NCBI GenBank assembly: GCA_044226205.1
Contig: JBGAHL010000009.1
Location: forward strand, 95,421-159,420
Source of the DNA: M3007 sp044226205
Lineage (GTDB): Bacteria > Bacteroidota > Bacteroidia > Chitinophagales > Saprospiraceae
Direction: 5' to 3'
Length of the DNA: 64,000 bases
In this document: positions 44,703 to 54,573 of the stretch, one piece after another
Layout: each line of letters starts with the position of its first letter
Numbering within the stretch: the first letter of the stretch is position 1
Program-made: the position numbers and the translations under genes
Notes under the pieces: model-generated
Database searches by the model: none
Told to the model about the DNA's origin: nothing
Seen by the model: the letters and a program-made list of their open reading frames with translations, nothing else

Positions 44703-45323
44703 TTATTTGCGGCCGAAGTCAGCCGGAATTTCTCCCCAGGCCGAGGTCTCCCATTTCAGGATCGGGTTGGTGACTTTATTCACGGCCAGCCATTTTTCGG
44801 CCCGGTCGATCAGTTCGAACACCTTGTCGTTGCGGCCCGTGCGTTCCAGTTTGGTGCGGCATTTTTTGGCTTTGACCCACAGCTGGGCGTTGCGGGAGTC
44901 GGAGTAAATTGGCATTTGCGGCTTGCCTTCCTTTTGCAGCAGGGCCAGCGCATGCACGATCGCCAGAAATTCGCCGATGTTGTTGGTGCCGTCGTCGAGC
45001 GGGCCTACGCGAAACAATTCCTGGCCGCTGGCGGTGTACACGCCCCGGTATTCCATCCTGCCGGGATTGCCGCTGCAGGCGGCATCAACCGAGAGGCTGT
45101 CGCGCAGGATGCTGGCCGAAGAAGGCGGAGGCGATTTTTTCGCCGCGGTTTTGTTGACGTGGGCCCAGTAGTTGCCTTTGAACGCCTGATCGGCCTCCGC
45201 CTTCGAGGGGAAGCTTTTATACTTTGCCGCCGGGAAGCCATCTACCTGTTTTTTGGCCTCCGCCCAGTCGGCGTACACGCCCGGCTGATGGCCTTCCCAA
45301 ACGACATAGAATTTTTTTGACAT
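44703..45323 (-). CDS. ribonuclease H with N-terminal viroplasmin-like domain
   Basis: A 206-residue ATG-started enzyme that cleaves the RNA strand of RNA-DNA hybrids. Residues 1-50 (FYVVWEGHQPGVYADWAEAK...KSFPSKAEADQAF) are the viroplasmin-type hybrid-binding domain of RNase H1. The catalytic domain keeps all four acidic residues: Asp80 (LSVDAACSGNPG), Glu118 (NNIGEFLAIVHAL), Asp142 (PIYSDSRNAQLW) and Asp202 (IPADFG). The linker is Lys/Pro/Ser-rich. Its stop lies 4 bp before the AraC regulator start codon (same strand), so cotranscription is likely. Confidence 0.94.
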   Translation of the reverse strand: MSKKFYVVWEGHQPGVYADWAEAKKQVDGFPAAKYKSFPSKAEADQAFKGNYWAHVNKTAAKKSPPPSSASILRDSLSVDAACSGNPGRMEYRGVYTASGQELFRVGPLDDGTNNIGEFLAIVHALALLQKEGKPQMPIYSDSRNAQLWVKAKKCRTKLERTGRNDKVFELIDRAEKWLAVNKVTNPILKWETSAWGEIPADFGRK

Positions 45324-45349
45324 GAACGTAAAGTGGACAGGTTGCGGGC

Positions 45350-46498
45350 TCAGAGTTTCAACATATCAAAACTGTAGTACAGCGACACCCCGCGCAGGCC
45401 CACGCGGCCGTTGTAAAATGCGGGATCGCCGTCGCCGCGCGTGGTGTACAGGTTGTCGAGGTTGGAAAAGCCCAGGTTGGCGCGCAATCCGAGGCGGCCG
45501 CCGATGTCTTTTTTGCCAAAATTCAGTTTGTACTGAAAGCCTGCGAGCACGCCGATATCCGTCTTTTTGAAGTCGTTATTGGCTTTGAACAGTTTGTTGT
45601 CCTTGTCGGTTGGCAATACCGTGCCGTTGGTGCTCGTGAAGAGCAGGCGGCCGAGGTAGGGCCCCACGATAAACGACAGTTTGCCGTCGCGTTTCAGGGT
45701 GATTTCCGGCACGGCCGCCAGGACCAGCCAGGTTTGGCCGTAGGTGACGTCGCGCTGGTACTCGGTGAAGGCCGTGTCGATGACCACGAATCCTGCCTGT
45801 GCGTGCGAGTATTTTCCGATAAAACCCAGTTCCAGGTTCATGGAAACGAAGCCGCCGCGGCCGCGGAAGGAAAACTGGGTGCCCAGTTCCCAGCCCGGTC
45901 GGGGGCTGTATTCGGGCGCTTTTTGCGCGTTGCTGAGGTTAAAATTGCCGGTGGCGTGCTGGGTAAACAGGTTGCCGCCCAGGCGCAGGCGAAATTCCAT
46001 GCCGGCCGGGGTGAATTCCCGTTCAAAGATGTACTCCTGCTTGGTATCGCGGCTGCCGCGTTTGCCTTCGGTCGTGACCTGAAGTTCGCGGTTGCCCAGC
46101 AGCAGGTAGCGGATCTTCTGGGGATCGTCGTGTTCGGGATTTTCAAATAAATACCCGTCGTAATCGGCCACGGTGAGGTGGTAGGTCACGGGCTGGTTCT
46201 GGTTTTGGCCGCGTACGATGACGATATAAAAGATGTTGGTATCGCGGCGTTCGAGGCGCATGGTTTCGAGCGTGATGGTGTCGCCGTTTTCGGGTTTGAT
46301 GCGCAAACCGCGCCCGATGAGGGTGCTGTCGTTGTCGATACGCCAGACTTCGAGGCGGTCGCCGCGGTCGGTCGGCATAAACCAGGTGCCGTCGAGGCCG
46401 CGCAATTCGCGGAAAACGGCTTTGGGATGGTCGATTTGGGCAAGGAGGAACGCCGGCGAGAGGAAACAGGCGAACAGGAGGAATTGGCGAATGTTCAT
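45350..46498 (-). CDS. secreted two-domain protein with C-terminal outer-membrane barrel
   Basis: A 382-residue ATG-started protein with a signal peptide (MNIRQFLLFACFLSPAFLLA, then QIDH). The first half has a lipocalin-like opening (FRELRGLDGTWFMPTDRGDR) and repeated beta strands about lipid or small-molecule-binding size. The second half (LGTQFSFRGRGGFVSMNLEL, LSFIVGPYLGRLLFTSTNG, DIGVLAGFQYKLNFGKKDIG) reads as a PorT/outer-membrane-protein type barrel that ends YYSFDMLKL. The role is unknown. Its stop is 26 bp upstream of the RNase H start. It is divergent from the gene at 46600. Confidence 0.6.
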   Translation of the reverse strand: MNIRQFLLFACFLSPAFLLAQIDHPKAVFRELRGLDGTWFMPTDRGDRLEVWRIDNDSTLIGRGLRIKPENGDTITLETMRLERRDTNIFYIVIVRGQNQNQPVTYHLTVADYDGYLFENPEHDDPQKIRYLLLGNRELQVTTEGKRGSRDTKQEYIFEREFTPAGMEFRLRLGGNLFTQHATGNFNLSNAQKAPEYSPRPGWELGTQFSFRGRGGFVSMNLELGFIGKYSHAQAGFVVIDTAFTEYQRDVTYGQTWLVLAAVPEITLKRDGKLSFIVGPYLGRLLFTSTNGTVLPTDKDNKLFKANNDFKKTDIGVLAGFQYKLNFGKKDIGGRLGLRANLGFSNLDNLYTTRGDGDPAFYNGRVGLRGVSLYYSFDMLKL

Positions 46499-46599
46499 GG
46501 TGAATTAATTTGTGGCAAAAAAACGAAGAAGCCGATGAAACTGTACATTTGATCGCTGATTCCTCATTTTTCGTTTTTCAACCAAACCGATTATTCCAG

Positions 46600-47166
46600 A
46601 TGAAAACAGGCCAGTTTCTTGACTTTTATGTGCCTTTTATTGAAAATAACGAGAGCGTATCGCCCGACGATCAGGCCATACTTTTTCTCGATAAAGCGGC
46701 CGACCTGATCCAGGCCGGCGCGCCGGGCGTGGGCCTTACGTATTCTGCCAATTACGGCCAGACCCGCACGATCCAGCAAACCTATTTTTCCGGCGGCTGG
46801 AATACGCATACCAGCGGCGCCAATCAGGCCATGGTCATGGTGAGCCTCGAACTCCTGCTGGGCAGTAAATACCCGGCTTTGCAAGGCAAACTGCACATCC
46901 TTCCGATCACCACGATGAATGCCTATGTACAAGTCGTCGCTCCCTGGAACGACGATATTCACCTCGGCATCGTCACGACCGACCTGGACCGAATCGAAAA
47001 CTACCTGAAAAGCGGCTGGACGGTCCTGGGCTGGCAAAACCAGGTTTCCGTCAACAATCCGAAACATCCGTATGCCGTGGGCGGCGGCGTTGCGCAAGGC
47101 CTGCCGGCCGCGGTTTCCGACAAGATTCAACAAACGCTGATCGCCCTGTCCACGACATACAAATAA
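46600..47166 (+). CDS. unknown cytosolic protein paired with NADAR
   Basis: A 188-residue protein from ATG 46600 (MKTGQFLDFYVPFIENNESV) with no signal peptide or membrane helix. It is mixed alpha/beta with short Gly-rich turns: GAPGVGLTYSANYGQTRTIQ, YFSGGWNTHTSGANQAMVMV, APWNDDIHLGIVTTDLDRIE and HPYAVGGGVAQGLPAAVSDK. I do not recognise a family. The stop lies 10 bp before the NADAR gene start, so they form a tight pair and may act on the same pathway. The GGGVA and GGW turns invite comparison with nucleotide-handling folds, but I will not assign one. Confidence 0.65.
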   Translation: MKTGQFLDFYVPFIENNESVSPDDQAILFLDKAADLIQAGAPGVGLTYSANYGQTRTIQQTYFSGGWNTHTSGANQAMVMVSLELLLGSKYPALQGKLHILPITTMNAYVQVVAPWNDDIHLGIVTTDLDRIENYLKSGWTVLGWQNQVSVNNPKHPYAVGGGVAQGLPAAVSDKIQQTLIALSTTYK

Positions 47167-47176
47167 CCTTGTCCAA

Positions 47177-47782
47177 ATGAGTACCACCGTAAATCTCTCC
47201 CCCCAGCCGAAATCTGTTGTGATTCATAATCAGCCTTATACGCTCGTCGCATTTTATTACCCGGGTTATGACACCCCTTGGGACAAGGTGTACTGCGCCC
47301 AGTTTCTGACTAACTTTTACCTCTGTTCGATCGACCTGACCATCGACGGCATTACCGGCCATTTTCACTGCGCCGAGGCGGCTTTTCAGGCGACCAAATG
47401 GTGGCACAACCCGGCCGACCGCCAGGCTTTTGAAAACGCCCAAACCGGCAAGGATGCTTTTATTACCAAAAAAGGGCTGCCCGATCCGGACCCTACCTAT
47501 GCAGGCCTGGGTCAGTTGGGCGCCATGAAGGCGGTTCTTGAGCAAAAATTCAGCGACCCCGATTTGCAAAAGGGCCTGCTGCAAACGGGCGACGCCTATC
47601 TGCTGGAGCACAGGGAATACCAGCACGGACCGCATAGCGGCGACACATTCTGGAGTGATGCCAGCGACGGGTCGGGGGGCAATCACCTGGGGCGCACGCT
47701 CATGGAATTGCGCGCCGCGCTGGGCGGTTCGCCGGCCCCGGCCGGGCAATACAGCGTCGCCGATTTCAGCCGGCAGGTGTAG
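47177..47782 (+). CDS. NADAR-family protein (YbiA-like)
   Basis: A 201-residue ATG-started protein with the NADAR fold pattern: QFLTNFYLCSIDLTIDG, HFHCAEAAFQATKWWHNP, GAMKAVLEQKFSDPDLQKGL, LLQTGDAYLLEHREYQHGPH, FWSDASDGSGGNHLGRTLME. The conserved Glu of CAEAAFQA and the Trp/Asp and Asn-x-Leu-Gly residues of the C-terminal strand-helix are present. NADAR proteins act on NAD and ADP-ribose chemistry, and some remove ADP-ribose from guanine in DNA; YbiA affects riboflavin intermediates. The context (unknown partner upstream) suggests a damage-reversal or defence role, which is inference. The T9SS adhesin follows after 71 bp. Confidence 0.88.
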   Translation: MSTTVNLSPQPKSVVIHNQPYTLVAFYYPGYDTPWDKVYCAQFLTNFYLCSIDLTIDGITGHFHCAEAAFQATKWWHNPADRQAFENAQTGKDAFITKKGLPDPDPTYAGLGQLGAMKAVLEQKFSDPDLQKGLLQTGDAYLLEHREYQHGPHSGDTFWSDASDGSGGNHLGRTLMELRAALGGSPAPAGQYSVADFSRQV

Positions 47783-47853
47783 GCGCCTTGAGGCGAAACG
47801 GGGCGTCTGACCATTTGCTTCGTAACTTTCGCCGAAGAAGCCGATCTCGCATT

Positions 47854-50800
47854 ATGCAAAAACACCTACTCTTTCTTGCGATTTTGTTGTTTTTCAAGGG
47901 ATTATCTGCCCAAAACATTCAAATCGATTATTCCTCGCCGGCATCATTTTTTGTGTGCGATACGGCAAGTTTTTCCGTCACACTCACCAATAACGGGCCC
48001 GTTCCGGCCGGCCCGCTGACCACAACCCTGAACTTCCCCAACGGGGTGACCTACGTGCAGGGGTCCGTGTCGGGCGCCACGTACGGCGGCATCGCAGGCG
48101 GCGCGCCGTTTTTTGTCAATGCCGTGTTGGCTCCAGGCGCCAGTGTTACGTTCAGCCTGAAAGCAAGGGCTTCATGCGATCTGGTGCAGGACATCAATGC
48201 CGGACAGCAATTTACCAATACGATAATGACGGAATTGCCGGGTGGCAACAATCAGGTCACCACCGAGCCCTATCCCGTCGAGACGCCCCTTCTGCTGATC
48301 GTGAGCAGCACCAATGCCAACACTTTCGCTCAGCTGGGCCAACAGGTCATTCGAAGTTTTACGATCAGGAATACGCGCCTGGGGGCACTGGGCAATTTTG
48401 TATTCGAAGACGACTACCCTGACGGCGGCTTTTCTGTGAGTACCGATGTGGGCACGGTTTTGCAAAATATCCCCGGCTTGTTGTCCATCCTGCTCGGCCC
48501 GGCCGATTTTCAGCAAATTGGCGACGGCGACGGCCTGTTCGAACTCAATGAAGAGATCACGATCACCGAAACGCTGCTGGTGACCGATTGCGGCATCGAC
48601 GTCAATCAAAGCATATCGACCCTGCGCGCCGAATGGAGTTGCAGCGGGGAAGTTTGCCAGTTCAACACCAGCACGGCTACGCTCAATCTGCTGCCGGCCA
48701 CGGGGAAGCCCAAACTGGAGTTCGAGGGCGTGGTCAACGTTCAGGAAGACCTTTGCGGCCAGCTGCCGACGCGGCAACACGCGCGCATCACCAATACCGG
48801 CGACCAGCCGGCCATCGGCGCCTGGTTTTGCCTGTTCATGCTTGAAGGCGACGGCGGGCCGGATATTCCCTGGGCTGGTATCGATTCCACAACGATCGGC
48901 CTCGACAGCGCAGGCGTCTGGACAGCGGTCCATCCGTACAGCGCCTTGCCGATCAGCTTGTTCGATTGCCCCGATCAGGGGCCCTTTTTTACAAATGTCT
49001 GTTTTAAAATTCCGTGGCTGGCGCCCGGCGCTTCGGTAGTGGTGGGTTTCGATTTGTATGCCTGTTCGACCGAATGCCCGAGCGATTTCCCCGGCTGGCA
49101 AATTGATTTCTGGCTGCCCAAAAACTGCCCGCTCGGTCAGGTCGAACATGGCTACGGCATCGGCCCCGCGCCCTACGTCATCGACGTGCTGAACGACCCC
49201 GAATGGCAGATTTGCGTCAAGGAACCCCTGCACGACGACCAGGAGTATTCGATGCTGTACAGCCTGAGTTCACTGTTGCTTTCTGATTCGCAAGGCGTGG
49301 TGCGGATCAATTTCAGGCTGCCCTGCGGCATGAGCATGGGCAGTCAGCCGTTCACTTTGAACGGCGTATCGCCCGTGGCGGTTGGCGCCTATCCCGATGC
49401 GGATACCACGGTCCAATGGTTTGAATTTCCGATCCCTTTTCCGCAATCCTATGCGATCGGTCAGTTCAGCATCCGCTGGGACTGCGATCAGGTTTGCCCT
49501 GATCTTGAAGCCGAATGCCTGCATTTTTTCGACGCGCCCGGCAGTTGCGAACACCCTTGCGACGCAGATCCCGACTCTTTGCCGCGCACCAGGCTGAACA
49601 TCGTTTCGGAGTTTTTGCTCCATCCGCAGGTGGCTCCCGGCTGCGGCATCAAACAATGTGTGGATTACAATTTCGTGTACGATTGTTCCGGCGATTCCTG
49701 CCTGACGCCCATCGATGGCTGGGTGGAGCATCAGTCGTCCATCCGGCGGACCAGTTTCGGCTTGCCCGACAACGACGGCGACCGCATGCCCGACCCGGGC
49801 GGGGCCCTGGATTTTTCCAAAATAAAACTCAACCGCTTCATGCCGGGCGATACGGCGGAAACGCTTTTGCAGGGCGTGGTGCATGGCAGTCAGCCGGGGC
49901 TCAGTTTTGAAAACGGCTTGCTCCGCATGTATTTTGATGCGTACGAATCGGACGTCGAGATCGACACCGGCACGTTTTCCACCCCCTGTGGCAACGGCAA
50001 CCTGGTCGTACCCTTGCTGGCGCAATTGCACCTGCGCGATGCCGAAACGGGGCAGGCCTATGATTGCATCCTCGGGGTGCCAGAACTCAAATGTGTTGAC
50101 CAGCAGATTGTTACGATCAATATCAACAGCCTGCTTTGCGCGGATACGATCGAAAATATTTCGGGCATGAGCTGGACCTGGGACATTTCTCCGGCGGCGC
50201 TGGCAGCAGCCGGATGCGCAGTGCCGGCCAATTTGGTATTTACGGAGGGCGACAGTATCAACTTGCGGGTAATCAGTTACTTCGCGCACCCTTTGCCCAC
50301 CGAGTTGCACCTCAATATGCGCGCCGGCACTTTTGTCAATGTGTTCAACGGCTATCAGCCGGTCACGGGCAATTATGAAGCGCCGCCCCAGGATTTTTCC
50401 TGTTCCTGTCCGTACACCCTGATTCAGTACACCTCTCTGCATGCCTATCTCAACCGATCCAAATTTTACCTGCCGCCCTGCGAACCTTCCGAGTCGCCCA
50501 TGCAGCAGGATTTTGAGGTGCGCATGTCGTTCGGCGATTTTTTCCCCTACGAATACCGGCCGGTCGTGCGGGCGCGCCAGCTGGACGACTTCGTAACCGC
50601 TTCGATCTCCCTGGCCAACACTTTTCTCGACAGCCTGCAGTTGCAGGACGGCCCCGTGATTTTGCAGGATGCGCCGCTGGGCAGCAGTGTGAGCAACAGT
50701 TTGTATTCCACGCCGCTGACGACCCTGCCCGAGCCAGATGAAGGTTTTACCCTTCATTTTAACCAAACCTGGACGGCCCCCTGCAACCTCAATGTGCCCC

Positions 50801-53800
50801 AGGGACTTGCCGTCGGCCTGCTGTTCGATTGGTTGCCGCCCCTGCCGTTTGCCGGCGAGGGGGTCGTGGATACCTTTTTCACCATTGATCCGGTGAAAGA
50901 CGACACCTTCGGCTTTATACCTATCCGGCCTTCCCTGACAGCGTTTTCTGCGCTGCCCAACCTGACCGGCACGGGCAATATGGCCAGCTGGGATATTACT
51001 TTGGTACAAAACGGCGCACCCGTCGAGGCGCCATGGGCGTGGTTTTTCCCGCAGTCTTTAAGTGGCTTGCTGACTGATTTTCAATTGTTTGAAATGCCTG
51101 CCCAGACCCCTGTGCCGGAAGTTAACGGCATTTTCCAAGTCGGCGACATCCCGGCGGGCGCGGCCAGGCAATACCGCCTGAAAGCGCGCAACAACAGTTG
51201 TGACCAGGAGGTCCTGATTCTTTACTACGGCTGGAATTGCGACACCCTGACCGTGCCCAACGAATTTGCCTGCCAGCGCAAAAACATCGTGCTGAAAGTG
51301 CAGGCGCAGCCCGCCGAACTCGAAATCAACGTGACTACGCCCGGCAACTCCGCCGCGCTTTGCGATACCAGCGACTACCACGTGGCGGAGGTTTTCAATG
51401 CCTTGTACGGCGCGGCGTATGCTCCCCGGCTGAGCGTGCAGTTGCCGCCGGGACTGGCCTTGCTGCCGGGCAGTTGCCAGATGGCGTTCCCCAGCGGCTC
51501 GGCCTGGGTCAATGTGCCCGATCCACAAATCCAGCCCGGCGGCTGGCTGGGCTGGGAACTTGCCAATCTCAACACGAACCTGGCGCAGCAGGGGCTTGCG
51601 GGCTTCCCGTTTGCGCCTTTGCACTCGGCAAGTTTGCGGTTCAGGACCCTCTCCAGTTGCGGTTTTATTTCGGGTAATAAAATATTGTACCGAACCTGGG
51701 CAGAACAAACCTGTGGCGATACCACCAACCTGCTGGTCAAACCCGGCAGCGCAATTTTGCTCGACGGTGTTGCGCCGCCGTACAATGCCAGTCTGGGGCT
51801 CGTGATCGCAGCGCCGCCGCCGCACCCCTGCGGCGAGCCGCTGCCGGTTCAGTTGTTGTTCAATGCCGACGGCCCGACCGGGCAGAACGACAGTTTGTAC
51901 GTCCAACTGCCTCCGGGCGCCGCTTATATTACGGGGTCGTACCAGCCCGGTCCGAACGCCCCGGCTTCTCCGCCTTTTGTTCAAATGATTGATGATCAAC
52001 AGGTTTTGATCTGGAATTTGCCGCCTGGAACACCAGCCGGCATTTCGGCGAGTTTGAATTTTGCGGTGCAAACCGCCGGCTTGAACGTCTGCAAGGCCGA
52101 CACCCTGCGCGCCTGGTCGACCCAGTGGCAAACGGCAGTTTGCGTGGCCGACGGGTCGGTTTGCGGGTTCAGTTCTTCTACAGGCGAAACCACTTTTACC
52201 TTCGACATCGATCACCCGACTTTCAACCTCACAGCTTTTTCAGTGCATCTGGAGAACAACGTGCCGATGTATGCGCTCAGCTTGACCAATACCGGCGCCT
52301 TCGATGTTGACCAGCCTTTTTTACTCCACTTTTTCCGCGACAAAGACGGCAACGGCGCCCTGTCGGCTGCCGATACCCTGCTGACAACTGCGACCAACCC
52401 GACCAGCCTGCCCGCCGGACAAACCGTCACGCTGCCTGGCCCGCTCTCGCTCGATCTGGCGGATTTGTGCAAGTTGATCGTTGTGCTCGATGTGCAGACG
52501 CTTTGTCTTTGCGACACCCTGAGCCGCGCGCTCGATTCCCTGGCGATCGATCTGATGCCGCTGTCGGTTTGTTCGGGCGAAGAGGTCACGCTCGGTTCGG
52601 CGACCCTGCCCGGACATCAGTATGCATGGTCGCCCTCCGACGGGCTCTCTTGTGCCGACTGTGCCGATCCTTTGTTTCAGGGCGTGTACAATCCTGGAAA
52701 TCAGTCGATTGTCTTGAATTATCAGTTGACGGAAAGCAGCGGGGCTTGCGTCGCGTCAGGTACGCAGTCGGTTACGCTTTTCCCCATGCTGGTCTTGTTC
52801 AATCCCGACACGGCGATTTGCGCCGGCCAATCCGTTTTGTTGCAGGCTTCGCCCGTTTGGTCGTACTTCTGGACGGGGCCGGGCATCCTCGACCCCACTG
52901 CCGCTACGCAACTCGTGACGCCCTCGGAAACCGGTGTGTACAGCGTCGATTTGATCGATGTCAATAATTGTATGGCTACGGATATAGTGGTCATCACGGT
53001 CTGGCCATTGCCCGATTTTGCCTTTGCGCAGGACACGCTCGGGGTTTGTGGCAGCCAACAACTTATGCTCGACGGCCCCGACGGCCCCGGCTTGCTCTAC
53101 GACTGGTCGCCGGCCAACGCGGTGAGCGACCCCGAGCTTGCCGACCCGCTGTTTGTAGGTCAGCAAAGCACGACCCTGGTGCTCACGGTGCGCACCGAGA
53201 CGGGGCAATGCCCTGCAAGCGATTCCTTGTTTGTCGGGTTTTCCGACAACCCGGTCATCGACTTGTCGGCCACCTCGCTCGCCAATTGTGTGGGCGATAC
53301 GGCACTGGTGAGTGTGTCCGGCGCCGAATATTATGTGTGGACACCCCAAACCGGGGTGAATTGTACGGCTGGCGATTGCGCCGAGGTGCTGCTGACGCCC
53401 GGTGTGACGACCCAATACACCGTTATTGGTTTTAATAATTTTGGTTGCCGCGACACGGCCCAACTGACGGTTACGGTGCCGGGGGCTGTTCAACATACTG
53501 CCGAAACCCTCGTGACTTGCGCAGGCGAGCCGGTGCCGGTGTTTGATTTGGTGACCGATGCGGCAGGGGAGTATTGCAGGAGTTTTACTTCGATAAATGG
53601 TTGTGATTCTGTGCATTGCATTACCCTGATTACCAACGACACCCTGTATGCCGAATTGCTCAGAACCCTTTGTCCGGGAGGCGTCGTCACGGAAGGCGGC
53701 ATCGCTTACACGCAACCCGGGCGGTATTGTCAAACCTACCTTACGGCGGAGGGTTGCGATTCCACTTTGTGTATCGTGATCGATGCTGTGCCTGCGCCTG

Positions 53801-54324
53801 CGCTCGATACGTTTGTCCGTATCGTAATAGGGCCGGGGCAAACGCCCGTATTGACCCTTCCCGGCGGATTTGCCGCGTATCACTGGTCGCCCGCCGACAA
53901 CCTGTCGTGCAGCGACTGTGCAGCCCCTGTGTTTACGCCGCCCGTGCCGGCGCCCGATAGCGTGAGTTATGCGGTCACCGTGACCAATGCAGCCGGTTGT
54001 ACCAGTGTGGTGAGCTACCGCGTACGTATGCTGCCGCCTTGCGACCCGGACAATGTGCGGATGCCCAACGCTTTTTCGCCGGACGGCGACGGGGTGAACG
54101 AAGTTTTCCGGCCGGTAGCGCAGGAAGGACTGGAAGTCATTCTCGGGCTGGAAATCTACAACCGCTGGGGACAAAAAGTGTACGCCGGAAGCGGTCCCGA
54201 TGCGGGATGGGACGGGCGTATCGGTGGCAAGGACGCGGCTGTGGATGCCTATATTTACATTCTGGAAGTGGCTTGCGATGGAGAAAAGGGCAAACGAACA
54301 GGGGAGGTGAATTTGTTGCGGTAG
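47854..54324 (+). CDS. giant secreted adhesin-like protein with T9SS type B (gliding-associated) C-terminus
   Basis: About 2,156 residues from ATG 47854 (MQKHLLFLAILLFFKGLSAQ), with a signal peptide. The chain is beta-rich, with many Cys-containing Ig-/DUF11-like modules. Three related motifs in the last 600 residues (YAWSPSDGLSCADCADPLF, VWTPQTGVNCTAGDCAEVLL, YHWSPADNLSCSDCAAPVF) mark a repeated module, probably PKD- or HYR-like. The C-terminus carries the gliding-motility-associated type B sorting domain (MPNAFSPDGDGVNEVFRPVA, LEIYNRWGQKVYAGSGP, GWDGRIGGKDAAVDAYIYIL). It is exported by T9SS and probably displayed on the surface or released. Nothing in it shows an enzymatic domain. It is followed by a terminator. 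Confidence 0.9.
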   Translation: MQKHLLFLAILLFFKGLSAQNIQIDYSSPASFFVCDTASFSVTLTNNGPVPAGPLTTTLNFPNGVTYVQGSVSGATYGGIAGGAPFFVNAVLAPGASVTFSLKARASCDLVQDINAGQQFTNTIMTELPGGNNQVTTEPYPVETPLLLIVSSTNANTFAQLGQQVIRSFTIRNTRLGALGNFVFEDDYPDGGFSVSTDVGTVLQNIPGLLSILLGPADFQQIGDGDGLFELNEEITITETLLVTDCGIDVNQSISTLRAEWSCSGEVCQFNTSTATLNLLPATGKPKLEFEGVVNVQEDLCGQLPTRQHARITNTGDQPAIGAWFCLFMLEGDGGPDIPWAGIDSTTIGLDSAGVWTAVHPYSALPISLFDCPDQGPFFTNVCFKIPWLAPGASVVVGFDLYACSTECPSDFPGWQIDFWLPKNCPLGQVEHGYGIGPAPYVIDVLNDPEWQICVKEPLHDDQEYSMLYSLSSLLLSDSQGVVRINFRLPCGMSMGSQPFTLNGVSPVAVGAYPDADTTVQWFEFPIPFPQSYAIGQFSIRWDCDQVCPDLEAECLHFFDAPGSCEHPCDADPDSLPRTRLNIVSEFLLHPQVAPGCGIKQCVDYNFVYDCSGDSCLTPIDGWVEHQSSIRRTSFGLPDNDGDRMPDPGGALDFSKIKLNRFMPGDTAETLLQGVVHGSQPGLSFENGLLRMYFDAYESDVEIDTGTFSTPCGNGNLVVPLLAQLHLRDAETGQAYDCILGVPELKCVDQQIVTININSLLCADTIENISGMSWTWDISPAALAAAGCAVPANLVFTEGDSINLRVISYFAHPLPTELHLNMRAGTFVNVFNGYQPVTGNYEAPPQDFSCSCPYTLIQYTSLHAYLNRSKFYLPPCEPSESPMQQDFEVRMSFGDFFPYEYRPVVRARQLDDFVTASISLANTFLDSLQLQDGPVILQDAPLGSSVSNSLYSTPLTTLPEPDEGFTLHFNQTWTAPCNLNVPQGLAVGLLFDWLPPLPFAGEGVVDTFFTIDPVKDDTFGFIPIRPSLTAFSALPNLTGTGNMASWDITLVQNGAPVEAPWAWFFPQSLSGLLTDFQLFEMPAQTPVPEVNGIFQVGDIPAGAARQYRLKARNNSCDQEVLILYYGWNCDTLTVPNEFACQRKNIVLKVQAQPAELEINVTTPGNSAALCDTSDYHVAEVFNALYGAAYAPRLSVQLPPGLALLPGSCQMAFPSGSAWVNVPDPQIQPGGWLGWELANLNTNLAQQGLAGFPFAPLHSASLRFRTLSSCGFISGNKILYRTWAEQTCGDTTNLLVKPGSAILLDGVAPPYNASLGLVIAAPPPHPCGEPLPVQLLFNADGPTGQNDSLYVQLPPGAAYITGSYQPGPNAPASPPFVQMIDDQQVLIWNLPPGTPAGISASLNFAVQTAGLNVCKADTLRAWSTQWQTAVCVADGSVCGFSSSTGETTFTFDIDHPTFNLTAFSVHLENNVPMYALSLTNTGAFDVDQPFLLHFFRDKDGNGALSAADTLLTTATNPTSLPAGQTVTLPGPLSLDLADLCKLIVVLDVQTLCLCDTLSRALDSLAIDLMPLSVCSGEEVTLGSATLPGHQYAWSPSDGLSCADCADPLFQGVYNPGNQSIVLNYQLTESSGACVASGTQSVTLFPMLVLFNPDTAICAGQSVLLQASPVWSYFWTGPGILDPTAATQLVTPSETGVYSVDLIDVNNCMATDIVVITVWPLPDFAFAQDTLGVCGSQQLMLDGPDGPGLLYDWSPANAVSDPELADPLFVGQQSTTLVLTVRTETGQCPASDSLFVGFSDNPVIDLSATSLANCVGDTALVSVSGAEYYVWTPQTGVNCTAGDCAEVLLTPGVTTQYTVIGFNNFGCRDTAQLTVTVPGAVQHTAETLVTCAGEPVPVFDLVTDAAGEYCRSFTSINGCDSVHCITLITNDTLYAELLRTLCPGGVVTEGGIAYTQPGRYCQTYLTAEGCDSTLCIVIDAVPAPALDTFVRIVIGPGQTPVLTLPGGFAAYHWSPADNLSCSDCAAPVFTPPVPAPDSVSYAVTVTNAAGCTSVVSYRVRMLPPCDPDNVRMPNAFSPDGDGVNEVFRPVAQEGLEVILGLEIYNRWGQKVYAGSGPDAGWDGRIGGKDAAVDAYIYILEVACDGEKGKRTGEVNLLR

Positions 54325-54382
54325 GCGACCTGCGCCGTCGAATCATATCGGCTTCTGATCTGTATCATCGTGTTTTTTTAAA

Positions 54383-54437
54383 CAAGGGGGCTTTTTTGTA
54401 GTGTCAAACTGGCATGCGGAAAAGCCCCCTTGCTTTT
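54383..54437 (+). terminator. intrinsic terminator after the T9SS adhesin gene
   Basis: CAAGGGGGCTTTT (54383-54395) and AAAAGCCCCCTTG (54420-54432) are perfect complements with a 24-nt loop; CTTTTG follows. It lies 58 bp after the adhesin stop. Confidence 0.8.
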
Positions 54438-54573
54438 GTCGGCAGTTGGCCTGATGTCGGGGATTTTTCAATGCCGGGTGGGCGGCTACCCGAATGCTGT
54501 CATGCGAAGCGGGAGTCGAAGTTGCCCATCATGTTGAATCCTAAACGCTCATGCTCAACAACCAACTTCCGTC

